Below are positions 52,495-61,010 of a stretch of DNA of 64,000 nt, piece after piece. A model generated the notes under the pieces. It made no database searches. It was given only the letters and a program-made list of their open reading frames with translations, and was not told where the DNA came from. Position numbers and translations under genes: made by a program. This stretch comes from Kribbella sp. ALI-6-A (GTDB lineage: Bacteria; Actinomycetota; Actinomycetes; Propionibacteriales; Kribbellaceae), in the NCBI RefSeq assembly GCF_001984195.1, contig NZ_MTQN01000008.1, positions 310,001 through 374,000 on the forward strand, read 5' to 3'. Within the stretch, counting starts at the first letter, position 1. The number at the start of each line of letters is the position of its first letter.

Positions 52495-53553
52495 ATGATG
52501 GATGTGGACGAAGCGGCGGAGCGCCTGGGATTCCCGGCTGGTGCCCGTGCCTGGCTCAACGGCCTACCGGTGCCTGCCGACGTGCAGCTCCCAGCGAATC
52601 CCCAAGCCCTGTTGGACTTCTGCGGTGTAGCCGACAACGACCAGCGGGAGATGCTCGCCGCGCGTCCTGACCCGGAGGCCCATCCTGAGTGGTGGGCGGT
52701 GGTGTCGGCCATGGCTGCCAGTCTCGAGCAAAACCTGGACAAACCGATCCCGTCGACAGGCTTCCAGGGCTGGCCTGTGGTGCCCGCAGCGTCCTCGCCG
52801 GTCGGCCTGTTCGCCGCCGCTTGGGCGCTGCTCAGCGCGCTCCCTCGGCTGCTCGATCGCCACGAACGACGTGGGGTTCCGGACGCCGTGAGCCGCGCGA
52901 CCGCCTCCGCACTCGGCGGTGTCATGGGCACCCATCGCCACCTCACCGGTCGTCCCGGAGTCGGTCTGATGCCGCTGTGGGGTCCGCCGTTGCGGTTCCG
53001 GGGCGCCGATTTCGAGATCGGCCGGCATTCGTTCACCCGTGCTGAACTCGGCCTCGGCGACGGCGTCGCGGGTCATGTGCTGATGATCCACGTACCGCCG
53101 ATCGGCCCGCTCGATCCATCCAGTTCGGAGCGGTCGGTCGCCGAAGCGGCTCGTCTGTTCGACCAGTGCTACCCCGACGAGCCGGTGACGGCGTTCGTCT
53201 GCAACTCCTGGCTCCTCGATCCTCAACTGGCCGAGTACCTGCCGGAGGACTGCAACATCCGCCGCTTCCAGCGCCGGTTCGACGTACTGCCGCTGCTGCC
53301 GCCTCAGGACCCGTACGACGACGACCGCGACATGATGCGGATAGGGCTGCACCTGTCGCCGCCGACAGGTCCCTTCACGGCCGAGGATTTGGAGCGGGTG
53401 CCGCAGAAGACCACACTGCAGCGCGCGTTCGTCGCCCATCTGCGGACCGGCCGTCACTGGCAGAAGCGCACCGGCATCCTCCGCTCGGACGAAGCCCTCA
53501 CTTCTTGGCCGGCGACAGATGCGCGCGCTCGCCCTGCGGGCCGAACAGCGTGA
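52495..53553 (+). CDS. Acyltransferase-domain (DUF5596-like) protein
   Basis: 352 aa. It resembles the actinobacterial family annotated as acyltransferase domain-containing protein (NAT_N plus GNAT_C parts): MMDVDEAAERLGFPAGARAW, ALGGVMGTHRHLTGRPGVGL, HVLMIHVPPIGPLDPSSSER and CNSWLLDPQLAEYLPEDCNI. The ATG at 52495 follows AAGGAG; the frame upstream is not used. Substrate unknown. The last 56 bases are antisense to the XRE-cupin gene. Confidence 0.72.
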   Translation: MMDVDEAAERLGFPAGARAWLNGLPVPADVQLPANPQALLDFCGVADNDQREMLAARPDPEAHPEWWAVVSAMAASLEQNLDKPIPSTGFQGWPVVPAASSPVGLFAAAWALLSALPRLLDRHERRGVPDAVSRATASALGGVMGTHRHLTGRPGVGLMPLWGPPLRFRGADFEIGRHSFTRAELGLGDGVAGHVLMIHVPPIGPLDPSSSERSVAEAARLFDQCYPDEPVTAFVCNSWLLDPQLAEYLPEDCNIRRFQRRFDVLPLLPPQDPYDDDRDMMRIGLHLSPPTGPFTAEDLERVPQKTTLQRAFVAHLRTGRHWQKRTGILRSDEALTSWPATDARARPAGRTA

Positions 53554-54070
53554 GCAGCTCGGCCGGGCGGCGATCGGCGCTGCCGATCCAGTGGGGGACT
53601 CGGGTGTCGAACTCCGCGGCCTCGCCCTCGGCGAGCAGGAACTCCTGCTCGCCAAGGACGAATCGCACCTTCCCGTTCAGCACGTAGAACCACTCGTATC
53701 CCTCGTGCGTCTGCCGCTTCGTCGTCGACGCGCGACCGGCCGGCGGATAGATCACCTTGTACGCCTGGACGCCCCCGGCTCGTCTGGTCAGCGGCACGAT
53801 CGTCAGCCCTGACCGCCGTACGGGGCGCAGGTGGATACGGGGATCGCCGGTTGGTGGCGCGGCGACCAGGTCGTCGAGCGGTACGCCGTGCGCTCGCGCC
53901 AGCGGGAGCAGTTGCTCCAGCGTCGGGCGGAGTTTGCCGTTCTCCAGGCGGGACAGGGTGCTGGCGGTGAGGCCGGTCTCGGTCGCGAGGCCGGCCAACG
54001 TGGTGCGTCGCGCCTGGCGGAGCGCCCGCAAGCGCGGGCCGACTCCGGCCAGCACGTCATCGTTGCTCAT
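53498..54070 (-). CDS. XRE family regulator with cupin sensor domain
   Basis: 190 aa. Helix-turn-helix at about 10-65 (VGPRLRALRQARRTTLAGLA; TGLTASTLSRLENGKLRPTL) joined to a C-terminal cupin (about 115-180: HEGYEWFYVLNGKVRFVLGE; EFDTRVPHWIGSAD). The cupin should bind a small effector. It starts with ATG at 54070, divergent from a methyltransferase, with a TGCAA/TTGCA dyad between them. Confidence 0.9.
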   Translation of the reverse strand: MSNDDVLAGVGPRLRALRQARRTTLAGLATETGLTASTLSRLENGKLRPTLEQLLPLARAHGVPLDDLVAAPPTGDPRIHLRPVRRSGLTIVPLTRRAGGVQAYKVIYPPAGRASTTKRQTHEGYEWFYVLNGKVRFVLGEQEFLLAEGEAAEFDTRVPHWIGSADRRPAELLTLFGPQGERAHLSPAKK

Positions 54071-54088
54071 GGCCACATCATGCGGATC

Positions 54089-54104
54089 TGCAACATCCTT
54101 TGCA
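54089..54104. promoter_or_regulatory. Candidate XRE-cupin operator
   Basis: TGCAA, six bases, TTGCA, in the 90-bp gap between the divergent XRE-cupin and methyltransferase genes. It lies 19 bp from the regulator start, fitting self-repression. Confidence 0.5.
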
Positions 54105-54160
54105 AGAAGGAAAGCACTGCGGAAAGGGTGGAAGCAACACAACACAAGGAGACAAAACGC

Positions 54161-54778
54161 ATGGACGCAGAACGCTTCTGGGACGACCTGTACGACGCCC
54201 GCAGCACCTGGGGAGAGCGACCCAATCCGCTGCTCGTCGAGACTGTCGAGGCGCTGCCCACCGGCGAGGCGCTGGATCTCGGATGCGGTGCCGGAGGCGA
54301 CACCATCTGGCTCGCTCGCCAGGGCTGGGACGTCACCGCCGTGGACATCTCCGGCACGGCCGTCGAACAGGTGAGCAAGCGAGCTCACGATCTCGGCCTC
54401 GCCGACCGAGTGACCGCCGTACGGCACGATCTGGCGCGCGGCTTTCCGGAGGGGACCTTCGACCTCGTGTCAGCGCAGTACCTGCAGACTCCGTTCGCGT
54501 TCCCGCGCAGCGAAGTCCTGCGTACGGCGGCACACGCTCTGCGCCCCGGCGGTCTGCTGCTGATCGTCGACCACGGCTCGACCGCGCCCTGGTCGTGGAA
54601 CCAGGACCCCGACGCGCACTTCCCGGCGCCGAGCGAGATCGCCGCCGAGCTCGGCCTCGACCCCGCCCAGTGGCCGGTACGACGAGCCGACCGTCCTCAA
54701 CGCGAAGCCGTCGGCCCGGCAGGGGAGACCGCCACGGTCACCGACAACGTCCTGCTCATCCAGCGAGTCGACCGATGA
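54161..54778 (+). CDS. SAM-dependent methyltransferase (class I)
   Basis: 205 aa. The SAM-binding motif I is ALDLGCGAGGDTIWLARQGW with the acidic motif II VTAVDISGTAVEQ; motif III-like FDLVSAQYLQTPF. The start FWDDLYDARSTWGERPNPLL is like small-molecule or tellurite/thiol methyltransferases. Overlaps the DinB-like gene by ATGA. The XRE-cupin regulator is its likely controller. Confidence 0.85.
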   Translation: MDAERFWDDLYDARSTWGERPNPLLVETVEALPTGEALDLGCGAGGDTIWLARQGWDVTAVDISGTAVEQVSKRAHDLGLADRVTAVRHDLARGFPEGTFDLVSAQYLQTPFAFPRSEVLRTAAHALRPGGLLLIVDHGSTAPWSWNQDPDAHFPAPSEIAAELGLDPAQWPVRRADRPQREAVGPAGETATVTDNVLLIQRVDR

Positions 54779-55248
54779 CCGACAGGAAACCGCCGCGGAC
54801 CACAAACGACGAGAAGGCCACGCTGGTCGGCTTCCTCGACTATCTGCGCGACGCGATCGCGGCCAAGGTCGTCGGTGTTCCCGAACCGGAGATACGAACC
54901 CCGGGAGTGCAGTCCGGCACGAACCTGCTGGGCCTGGTCAAGCACCTCACCGCCGTCGAGCGGTTCTACCTGCTCGGCGAGGACGTCCGCGACTGGCCGG
55001 GCACCATGCGTCCGTCGCAGAAGGAAACCGTCGACGGCGTCCTGGCGGCGTATCGGGAGATCAGAGCGCGGGCCAACGAGGTGATCGACGCCTGCCCCGA
55101 TCTGACACTGCCCGCCCCGGGACCGCCACGGCGTGGCCCGAAGCCGTCGATGCGCTGGGCGCTGGTCCACCTGATCGAGGAGACCGGCCGGCACGCCGGG
55201 CACGCCGACATCCTCCGCGAGCAGTACGACGGCTCCACCGGTCGCTGA
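54775..55248 (+). CDS. DinB superfamily (DUF664-like) protein
   Basis: 157 aa four-helix-bundle protein. DUF664-type features: EKATLVGFLDYLRDAIAAKV, LLGLVKHLTAVERFYLLGED and ALVHLIEETGRHAGHADILR, which give the three metal-ligand histidines (VKHL, VHLIEE, GRHAGHAD). Family members include mycothiol-dependent enzymes; the reaction here is unknown. Co-transcribed with the methyltransferase. Confidence 0.83.
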   Translation: MTDRKPPRTTNDEKATLVGFLDYLRDAIAAKVVGVPEPEIRTPGVQSGTNLLGLVKHLTAVERFYLLGEDVRDWPGTMRPSQKETVDGVLAAYREIRARANEVIDACPDLTLPAPGPPRRGPKPSMRWALVHLIEETGRHAGHADILREQYDGSTGR

Positions 55249-55377
55249 AACTAATTTCTTCACAGGGGACAGAAAGTCTTGACAACCCTCCGGTGAGCCT
55301 TCAGGGTTCCAATATCCTATCCGATCCGCCCCGGTCGGTACGGATCACTCGAACGACCACAGAGAGGGTCACCGCTC

Positions 55378-57861
55378 ATGACCAGATCCCTTCGGCCCAA
55401 GGCGGTCAGAGGCCTGATCGCCGGGCTCGCCGTCGCCGTCGTCCTCCCGATCGGCGCTTCGGCCGTCTCGTCGGCCGCGCCGATCACCCCAGGTACGACC
55501 ACCGCGGTGGGCAAGGCGGCGCCGGCCGAGGTCACCGCGCCGGACGCCGAGCCGTTCGCGCCCGCCGGCCCGATCGCCGCGAAGCCCTACATGGGGTGGA
55601 GCAGCTACAGCATGCAGGTCTACGCGCCCGAGGGCGGCAAGTGGATCACGGCCGCCCAGATCAAGGCCCAGTCCGACGCGATGCACCGCAAGCTGCAGCC
55701 GTACGGCTACGACCACATCAACATCGACGCCGCCTGGAACGACGGGATCGACGCCTACGGCCGCCCGACGCCGAGCAAAACCCTGTTCCCGAACGGGTTC
55801 CAGGAGGTCATCGACCACATCCACGACAACGGCCAGAAGGTCGGCATCTACGGCATCCCGGGCATCTCCGACGGCGTGCTGAAGGCCAACCTGCCGGTCT
55901 ACGGCCACCCGGAGTGCCGCACCGGCGATCTCGCGGCCGAGCCGCGCCAGCAGGGCGACTACTGGGGCTTCGGCTACCGCATCGACATGACCAAGCCGTG
56001 CGCCCAGCACTACATCGACTCGATCGCCGACCTGTACGCCGAGTGGGGCATCGACTTCCTGAAGTTCGACAGCGTCACGCCGGGTTCGGGCAAGAACGAC
56101 CTGTCGCTGGACGCGCGCGACGAGGTCAAGGGCTGGTCGCAGGCGCTGGCCCGGCACAAGATCTGGCTCGAGCTGTCCTGGGCCCTCGACATCCGGTACG
56201 CCGACTACTGGAAGCAGGTCGCGAACGGCTGGCGGATCGACTGGGACATCGAGTGCTACTGCCCTGGTGAGGCACTCACCGCCTGGCCGAACGTCTCGCG
56301 GCTGTTCCCGAAGCTGGCCGACTGGTGGCGCCACGCGGGACCCGGCGGCTGGAACGACCTCGACTCGCTCAACATCGGCAACGGCGCGATGGACGGCCTG
56401 ACCCGCGACGAGCGCCGTACGGCGGCCACCCTCTGGGCGGTCTCGGCCGCGCCGTTCTACGTCGGCAACGACATGACCAAGCTCGACGCGTACGGGCTGG
56501 AGCTGCTGACGAACCGCGAGGTGATCGCGGTGAACCAGGCCGGCCGCCCCGCGCAGCCGGTGTCGACCAAGACCAACCGTCAGGTCTGGTACTCGCTCAA
56601 CCCGGACAGCTCGTACACCGTTGCCCTGTTCAACCTCGGCACCACCGAGGCCGACATGACCGCGACCTTCGCCGACCTCGGCCTGGACGGCGCCGCGTCG
56701 GTGCGTGACGTGTGGGCGAAGAAGGACCTGGGCACGTTCGCGACCGGCTACACCGCGCGGGCCGTGCCGCCGCACGGCGCCCGGCTGTTCAAGGTCACCC
56801 CGCGGCCCAAGGCGTCGATCCGCGTCAACGACGACGACCTGCGGGTCCAGTACGACGGCGACTGGCAGCGCAACAACAACCGCGAGGTCTCGGCCGTGAC
56901 CGAGCCGCTGACCGTCAAGGTGTCGGAGACCTCCACGGGCACCCAGACGCCGACGGACAACGCCGGCGTGCGCACGGTCACGCTGAACAACGACGACCCG
57001 AAGATCAACTACACCGGGTCGTGGAGCCGCAGTACCGGTCGGGGGATGGGCGACTACCAGGACGACGTCCAGTACACCGAGGCCAACGGCGACTCGTTCT
57101 CGCACACCTTCGTCGGCACCGGTGTCGACTACGTGACCGAGACGCACGAGTCGCAGGGCGAGGTGGAGATCTACATCGACGGCGAACTCAAGCAGACCGT
57201 CAACACCTACCAGGCCGAGGGCCGCGGCGCGCAGCAGAAGGTCTTCAGCATCTCCGACCTGCCGAACGGCACGCACACCATCCGCGGGGTGAAGAAGTCG
57301 GGCCAGTTCATGCTGCTCGACAAGCTGGACGTCCGGCAGGTGAGCCTGCTGAACCCCGACACGGTGACCTTCGACAAGTCGGCTCCGGCCGACGTCACGA
57401 TCCAGATCGCCCGCGACTCCAGCGAGCTGTCGTCGATCGCGAAGGCCGGCAAGTTGCTGGTCAAGGGCACCGACTACACCGTCGACGGCCGCAACGTCAC
57501 GCTGAAGAAGGAGTTCCTGGCCACCCAGCCGACCGGTGACAACGCGCTGGACTTCACCTTCCGCGGCGACTACCGCGACGACGTCCACGCCACCACCGCC
57601 AACGGCGCCTCGGTCAGCTTCGGCTTCCGCGGTACGTCGGTCGACTGGATCACCGCCAAGGCTCCCGACCAGGGCGAAGCCGACGTCTACCTCGACGGCA
57701 AGCTCGTCCGCCGGGTCAACCTGCACAGCGACGAGCGCAGCACGCTGCAGCAGGTCTTCAGCCAGACCGGTCTGAAGGACGCCAACCACACCCTCCGTAT
57801 CGTGAAGGTCTCCGGAGACGTCCTCCGCACCGACCAGCTCCGCTACACGACCGCGAGGTAG
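55378..57861 (+). CDS. Secreted GH27 alpha-galactosidase-like enzyme with X2 and carbohydrate-binding-like modules
   Basis: 827 aa. Sec signal (1-33, ending SSA-A). GH27 barrel about 68-370: GWSSYSMQV, nucleophile Asp231 in DFLKFDSVTPG, acid/base Asp290 in WRIDWDIEC. Then a beta-sandwich (about 380-480), a module (about 540-655: KINYTGSWSRSTGRGMGDYQ; EVEIYIDGELKQTVNTY), an X2 Ig-like module (about 660-725: TVTFDKSAPADVTIQIARDS) and a second, shorter copy of the first module (about 725-825: FRGDYRDDVHATTANGASVS; EADVYLDGKLVRRVNLH). It removes terminal alpha-galactose or beta-arabinopyranose outside the cell. A terminator follows. Confidence 0.88.
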   Translation: MTRSLRPKAVRGLIAGLAVAVVLPIGASAVSSAAPITPGTTTAVGKAAPAEVTAPDAEPFAPAGPIAAKPYMGWSSYSMQVYAPEGGKWITAAQIKAQSDAMHRKLQPYGYDHINIDAAWNDGIDAYGRPTPSKTLFPNGFQEVIDHIHDNGQKVGIYGIPGISDGVLKANLPVYGHPECRTGDLAAEPRQQGDYWGFGYRIDMTKPCAQHYIDSIADLYAEWGIDFLKFDSVTPGSGKNDLSLDARDEVKGWSQALARHKIWLELSWALDIRYADYWKQVANGWRIDWDIECYCPGEALTAWPNVSRLFPKLADWWRHAGPGGWNDLDSLNIGNGAMDGLTRDERRTAATLWAVSAAPFYVGNDMTKLDAYGLELLTNREVIAVNQAGRPAQPVSTKTNRQVWYSLNPDSSYTVALFNLGTTEADMTATFADLGLDGAASVRDVWAKKDLGTFATGYTARAVPPHGARLFKVTPRPKASIRVNDDDLRVQYDGDWQRNNNREVSAVTEPLTVKVSETSTGTQTPTDNAGVRTVTLNNDDPKINYTGSWSRSTGRGMGDYQDDVQYTEANGDSFSHTFVGTGVDYVTETHESQGEVEIYIDGELKQTVNTYQAEGRGAQQKVFSISDLPNGTHTIRGVKKSGQFMLLDKLDVRQVSLLNPDTVTFDKSAPADVTIQIARDSSELSSIAKAGKLLVKGTDYTVDGRNVTLKKEFLATQPTGDNALDFTFRGDYRDDVHATTANGASVSFGFRGTSVDWITAKAPDQGEADVYLDGKLVRRVNLHSDERSTLQQVFSQTGLKDANHTLRIVKVSGDVLRTDQLRYTTAR

Positions 57862-57874
57862 TTCCTGCTCGAAC

Positions 57875-57911
57875 CCGCGGGCCGGCCGATGTCCCATCGG
57901 CCGGCCCGCGG
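57875..57911 (+). terminator. Strong terminator after GH27
   Basis: CCGCGGGCCGGCCGAT, five-base loop, ATCGGCCGGCCCGCGG: a 16-bp perfect GC-rich stem starting 14 bases after the GH27 stop. No T-run follows. Confidence 0.8.
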
Positions 57912-57937
57912 CGTTGTTCCAGGCTGAAGCCGGCGCT

Positions 57938-57964
57938 CGTCACAACCCGCCTCGCTGTTCGGTC
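57938..57964 (+). promoter_or_regulatory. ECF41-type promoter P1 (first alpha/beta hydrolase)
   Basis: CGTCACA, 16 bases, GGTC, ending 40 bases before the ATG of the hydrolase at 58005. It matches the ECF41 promoter form TGTCACA/CGTC and four sister sites nearby. Confidence 0.65.
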
Positions 57965-58004
57965 AATGCTGGTGACATCGACCGCTAGGCAGGAGAGCAG
58001 AGCC

Positions 58005-58727
58005 ATGAGTGTCCTGAAACCGACCATCGTCCTCGTGCACGGAGCGTTCGCGGAGTCGGCGAGCTGGAACGGGGTGATCGAGCGGCTGCGGGCGGAGTCG
58101 CTGGACGTCGTCGCGGTCGCCAACCCGTTGCGTGGTCTGGCCGAGGACGCGACGTACGTGCGGGACGTGATCGCCGGGATCGGCGGGTCGGTCGTCCTGG
58201 TCGGGCACTCGTACGGCGGCATGGTGATCACCGAAGCCGCGACCGACAACGCATCGGTTCTCGCGCTCGTGTACGTCGACGCGTTCGCGCCCGAGCACGG
58301 GGAGAGCGCGTTCGAGCTGTCGGCCAAGTTCCCCGGCAGCACGCTCGGCGAGGCCCTTACGGTCTACCCCGTCTCGTCCGGCGGGAACGAACTGGTCATC
58401 CGGCAGGACAAGTTCCACCACCAGTTCGCGGCCGACGTCCCGGCCGGCCAGGCCGCGCTGATGGCCGCGACGCAGCGTCCGGTGACCGAGAAGGCGCTGA
58501 CCGATCCGCTGCCCACCGACAGCCCGGCGTGGCGGACGATCCCGTCCTGGTTCGTGATCAGCGACCAGGACCTGAACATCCCGGTCGCGGCCCACCGCTA
58601 CTTCGCCGAACGGGCCGGCGCCCGGGCGACACGCGAGGTGCCCGGGGGCTCGCACGCGCTGAGCGTCTCCCAGCCCGCGGAAGTTGCCGCAGGCATCCTC
58701 GACGCGGTCACGGCGGTCTCCAACTGA
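58005..58727 (+). CDS. Alpha/beta hydrolase, paralogue 1
   Basis: 240 aa, cytosolic. Catalytic Ser in VVLVGHSYGGMVI (GHSYGG elbow), oxyanion region IVLVHGAFAESASWN, catalytic Asp in SDQDLNIPVAA and His in GGSHALSVS. It is close to the paralogues at 60174-60884 and 61921-62763. This group resembles EstC/salicylate-esterase-like proteins often found under ECF41 control. AGGAGA precedes the ATG. A methyltransferase follows after 31 bases. Confidence 0.9.
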   Translation: MSVLKPTIVLVHGAFAESASWNGVIERLRAESLDVVAVANPLRGLAEDATYVRDVIAGIGGSVVLVGHSYGGMVITEAATDNASVLALVYVDAFAPEHGESAFELSAKFPGSTLGEALTVYPVSSGGNELVIRQDKFHHQFAADVPAGQAALMAATQRPVTEKALTDPLPTDSPAWRTIPSWFVISDQDLNIPVAAHRYFAERAGARATREVPGGSHALSVSQPAEVAAGILDAVTAVSN

Positions 58728-58758
58728 AGCCGATCCACGCGCCCGGAGGCGATCCGGG

Positions 58759-59514
58759 ATGACCGCGACCGCGATGGTGGCCGAGTTCGACGACGTCGCG
58801 GGCTGGACCGCCGACGCCGTCGAGCGACTCGGGGACCAGTACGCGATCCCGGCCGCCTGCCGGGGCAGCGCGAGCCCGGCCGCACTGGCCTGGCTGGCCG
58901 AGGCCTGCGAGCTGTCCGCCGGTACGACGCTGCTGGACGTCGGCGCGGGAGTCGGCGGTCCGGCGGCCTGGGCGGCTCGGCGGTTCGGCGTACGGCCGGT
59001 GCTGGTCGAACCGATGCCGACGGCGTGCCGGGCCGCCCGGCGACTGTTCGGGTTGCCGGTGATCGCTGCCGACGGTGGTCGGATTCCCTTGCGGACAAGC
59101 TCGATCGACACGGCCTGGTGCCTCGGCGTGCTGTGCACGGTCGAGGACAAGGCCGCGCTGCTGGCTGAGATCCATCGCGTCCTGCGACCCGGTGCTTCTC
59201 TCGGGCTGCTGGTGGTAGTAGTTGCCCGCGACAACCGATGGCAGCCGCTACCGGACGGCAACCACTTCCCGACCCAGGACGAGCTCGCAAACGTGCTGGA
59301 CCGCACCGGATTCACCCTGCTCGAGCAGACGACCCGCCCCGACAGTACGCCGCTGTCGTGGTCGCGACGGGTCGAGGAGGTGACCGCGGCGGTCACCGCG
59401 CAGCACCGCGCGACTCCCGCCTACGCTCTGGCCGCCCGGCAGAGCGAGCGACTCGGTCGCTTGTTCAGCTCCGGCCACCTCTCCATGCAGTTGCTGCACG
59501 CCGTCAGCCGCTGA
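58759..59514 (+). CDS. SAM-dependent methyltransferase
   Basis: 251 aa class I methyltransferase. SAM motif TLLDVGAGVGGPAAWAARRF, acidic VLVEPMPTACRAARR, motif IV region SSIDTAWCLGVLCTVEDK. It lies 31 bases behind the first hydrolase, with GGAGG before the ATG at 58759, so both may be read from P1. Substrate unknown. Confidence 0.85.
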   Translation: MTATAMVAEFDDVAGWTADAVERLGDQYAIPAACRGSASPAALAWLAEACELSAGTTLLDVGAGVGGPAAWAARRFGVRPVLVEPMPTACRAARRLFGLPVIAADGGRIPLRTSSIDTAWCLGVLCTVEDKAALLAEIHRVLRPGASLGLLVVVVARDNRWQPLPDGNHFPTQDELANVLDRTGFTLLEQTTRPDSTPLSWSRRVEEVTAAVTAQHRATPAYALAARQSERLGRLFSSGHLSMQLLHAVSR

Positions 59515-59523
59515 ACGGCGTGA

Positions 59524-59550
59524 TGTCACAGAGGACCCCGCTACCCGGTC
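59524..59550 (+). promoter_or_regulatory. ECF41-type promoter P2 (acetyltransferase)
   Basis: TGTCACA, 16 bases, GGTC, ending 31 bases before the ATG at 59582. The base context after the -10 (GGTCATT) is like P1 and P3. Confidence 0.65.
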
Positions 59551-59581
59551 ATTGCCGGTAGATGCCCAGCAGGAGGACGAG

Positions 59582-60169
59582 ATGGAGCCGAGAATCGACA
59601 CCGAACGCCTGGTGATCCGGCCGTGGCGCGACGCCGACGCCCCGGCCGCGCTCACGATCTACGGTGACGAGGAGGTGACGCGCTGGCTGACGCCGGCGAT
59701 GGACCAGGTCGCCGACGAGCCGGCCATGCGCGCCGTACTGCGGCGCTGGCAAGTCGGCGACGTGGCACCGGTCAGTCACTGGGCGGTGCAGGAGCGCGAC
59801 ACGCGCCGGCTGGTCGGCGGCGTGGCGCTCCTGCGCCTGGCACCGTGGCAGGACATCGAGATCGCCTGGCAGCTGGCCCGTACGGCGTGGGGCCGCGGGT
59901 ATGCGGCGGAGGCGGGCGAGGCGCTGGCCCGTTGGTCGATGCACCACGCCAACGTCGACGAGTTGTTCGCGCTGATCGGGTCGTCGAACACCCGCGCGGC
60001 GGCGACGGCCGAGCGGATCGGCATGGAGTGGATCGGCGAAACGGACCGCTATCACGGGCAGCCGCTGGAGCTGTACCGGCTGCGCCACGACGATCTGGCG
60101 TACTGCGAGACCTGCGAAAGCGATCTGGAGACCGATGCCGTGGCGGCTGGACAGAGCCGCGGCGACTGA
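59582..60169 (+). CDS. GNAT family acetyltransferase (RimJ/RimL type)
   Basis: 195 aa. RIDTERLVIRPWRDADAPAA is the RimJ/L-type start; acetyl-CoA loop in ARTAWGRGYAAEAGEALARW; SSNTRAAATAERIGMEWIGE is motif B. The C-terminus has two cysteines (YCETCESD). AGGAGG precedes the ATG. It converges with the second hydrolase, four bases apart. Confidence 0.88.
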   Translation: MEPRIDTERLVIRPWRDADAPAALTIYGDEEVTRWLTPAMDQVADEPAMRAVLRRWQVGDVAPVSHWAVQERDTRRLVGGVALLRLAPWQDIEIAWQLARTAWGRGYAAEAGEALARWSMHHANVDELFALIGSSNTRAAATAERIGMEWIGETDRYHGQPLELYRLRHDDLAYCETCESDLETDAVAAGQSRGD

Positions 60170-60173
60170 TCGG

Positions 60174-60884
60174 TCAACCGCGCAGGGCATCGGCGATCGC
60201 AGCGGTCACGACGTCCGGGGCTGACACAGCCAGCGAATGCGAGGCGCCGGCCACCTCACGGATCCCCCTCGCCCCGGCCCGACGCGCCATCGCGCGATGC
60301 ACCGCGACCGGGATGACAAGATCCTCGTCCCCGAAGGCGAACCACGACGGCAGCCGCTTCCACGCCGGTACGCCGGCCGGCAGCGCGGCCATCAGCGCAG
60401 CCTGCGCCACCGGCCGCTGGGTCACGCTCAGCAGCGCGGCTCGATCGGCCGCGACGTCAGCCGCGACGACGCGGTGGAACGCGTCGTGGGCGATCGTCAG
60501 TTCCACGCCGCCGGTGCTCACCGGCGATGCCACCAAGGCGTGGGCGAGCATGCTGCCGGGGGACCGGCCCATCAGCTCGAACGCGCTCTCGCCGTGGTCG
60601 GGAGCGAACGCGGCGACGTACACCAACCCCCGTACGTCGTGAGCGTGCGTGGCCGCCTCGGTGATCACCGCTCCGCCGTACGAATGGCCGACGAGAACCA
60701 CTGGCCGGCCGAGACCGGCGATCACGTCCCGGACGTAAGCGGCGTCCATGGCGAGACCGCGGAGAGGGGTGGCGGCAGCGACGGCCTCGATCGAGCGGGC
60801 TCGCAGTCGCGTGAGGACCTCGCTCCAGAGCGCGGACTCGGCGAACGCGCCGTGCGCCAGCAGGACCATCGGTCGCTCGTTCAT
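60174..60884 (-). CDS. Alpha/beta hydrolase, paralogue 2
   Basis: 236 aa. VVLVGHSYGGAVITEAATHA with the nucleophile Ser, LLAHGAFAESALWSEVLTRL, catalytic Asp in GDEDLVIPVAVH and His in GASHSLAVS. The ATG at 60884 is used. Closely similar to paralogue 1 over the whole length (AESAxW, YVRDVIAG, APDHGESAFEL), suggesting duplication. Confidence 0.9.
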   Translation of the reverse strand: MNERPMVLLAHGAFAESALWSEVLTRLRARSIEAVAAATPLRGLAMDAAYVRDVIAGLGRPVVLVGHSYGGAVITEAATHAHDVRGLVYVAAFAPDHGESAFELMGRSPGSMLAHALVASPVSTGGVELTIAHDAFHRVVAADVAADRAALLSVTQRPVAQAALMAALPAGVPAWKRLPSWFAFGDEDLVIPVAVHRAMARRAGARGIREVAGASHSLAVSAPDVVTAAIADALRG

Positions 60885-60941
60885 CGGGACTCCTGGCTGT
60901 GCGGATGTCTCCGCCGGGCGGGTGCGCCCGAGCACAGTAAT

Positions 60942-60968
60942 GACAGGGAGCACACCTCCGTTGTGACG
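60942..60968 (-). promoter_or_regulatory. ECF41-type promoter P3 (second alpha/beta hydrolase)
   Basis: On the minus strand: CGTCACA, 16 bases, TGTC (then ATT), ending 57 bases before the ATG at 60884. Confidence 0.6.
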
Positions 60969-61010
60969 AGATGACCCTCCGTACGCTCCCGCGAGCCTGA
61001 ATTCGTCTGC

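Noticed and set aside
55279..55320. TTGACA and TATCCT before GH27 as a -35/-10 pair
   Set aside because: The spacing is 28 bases, too long for a standard promoter.
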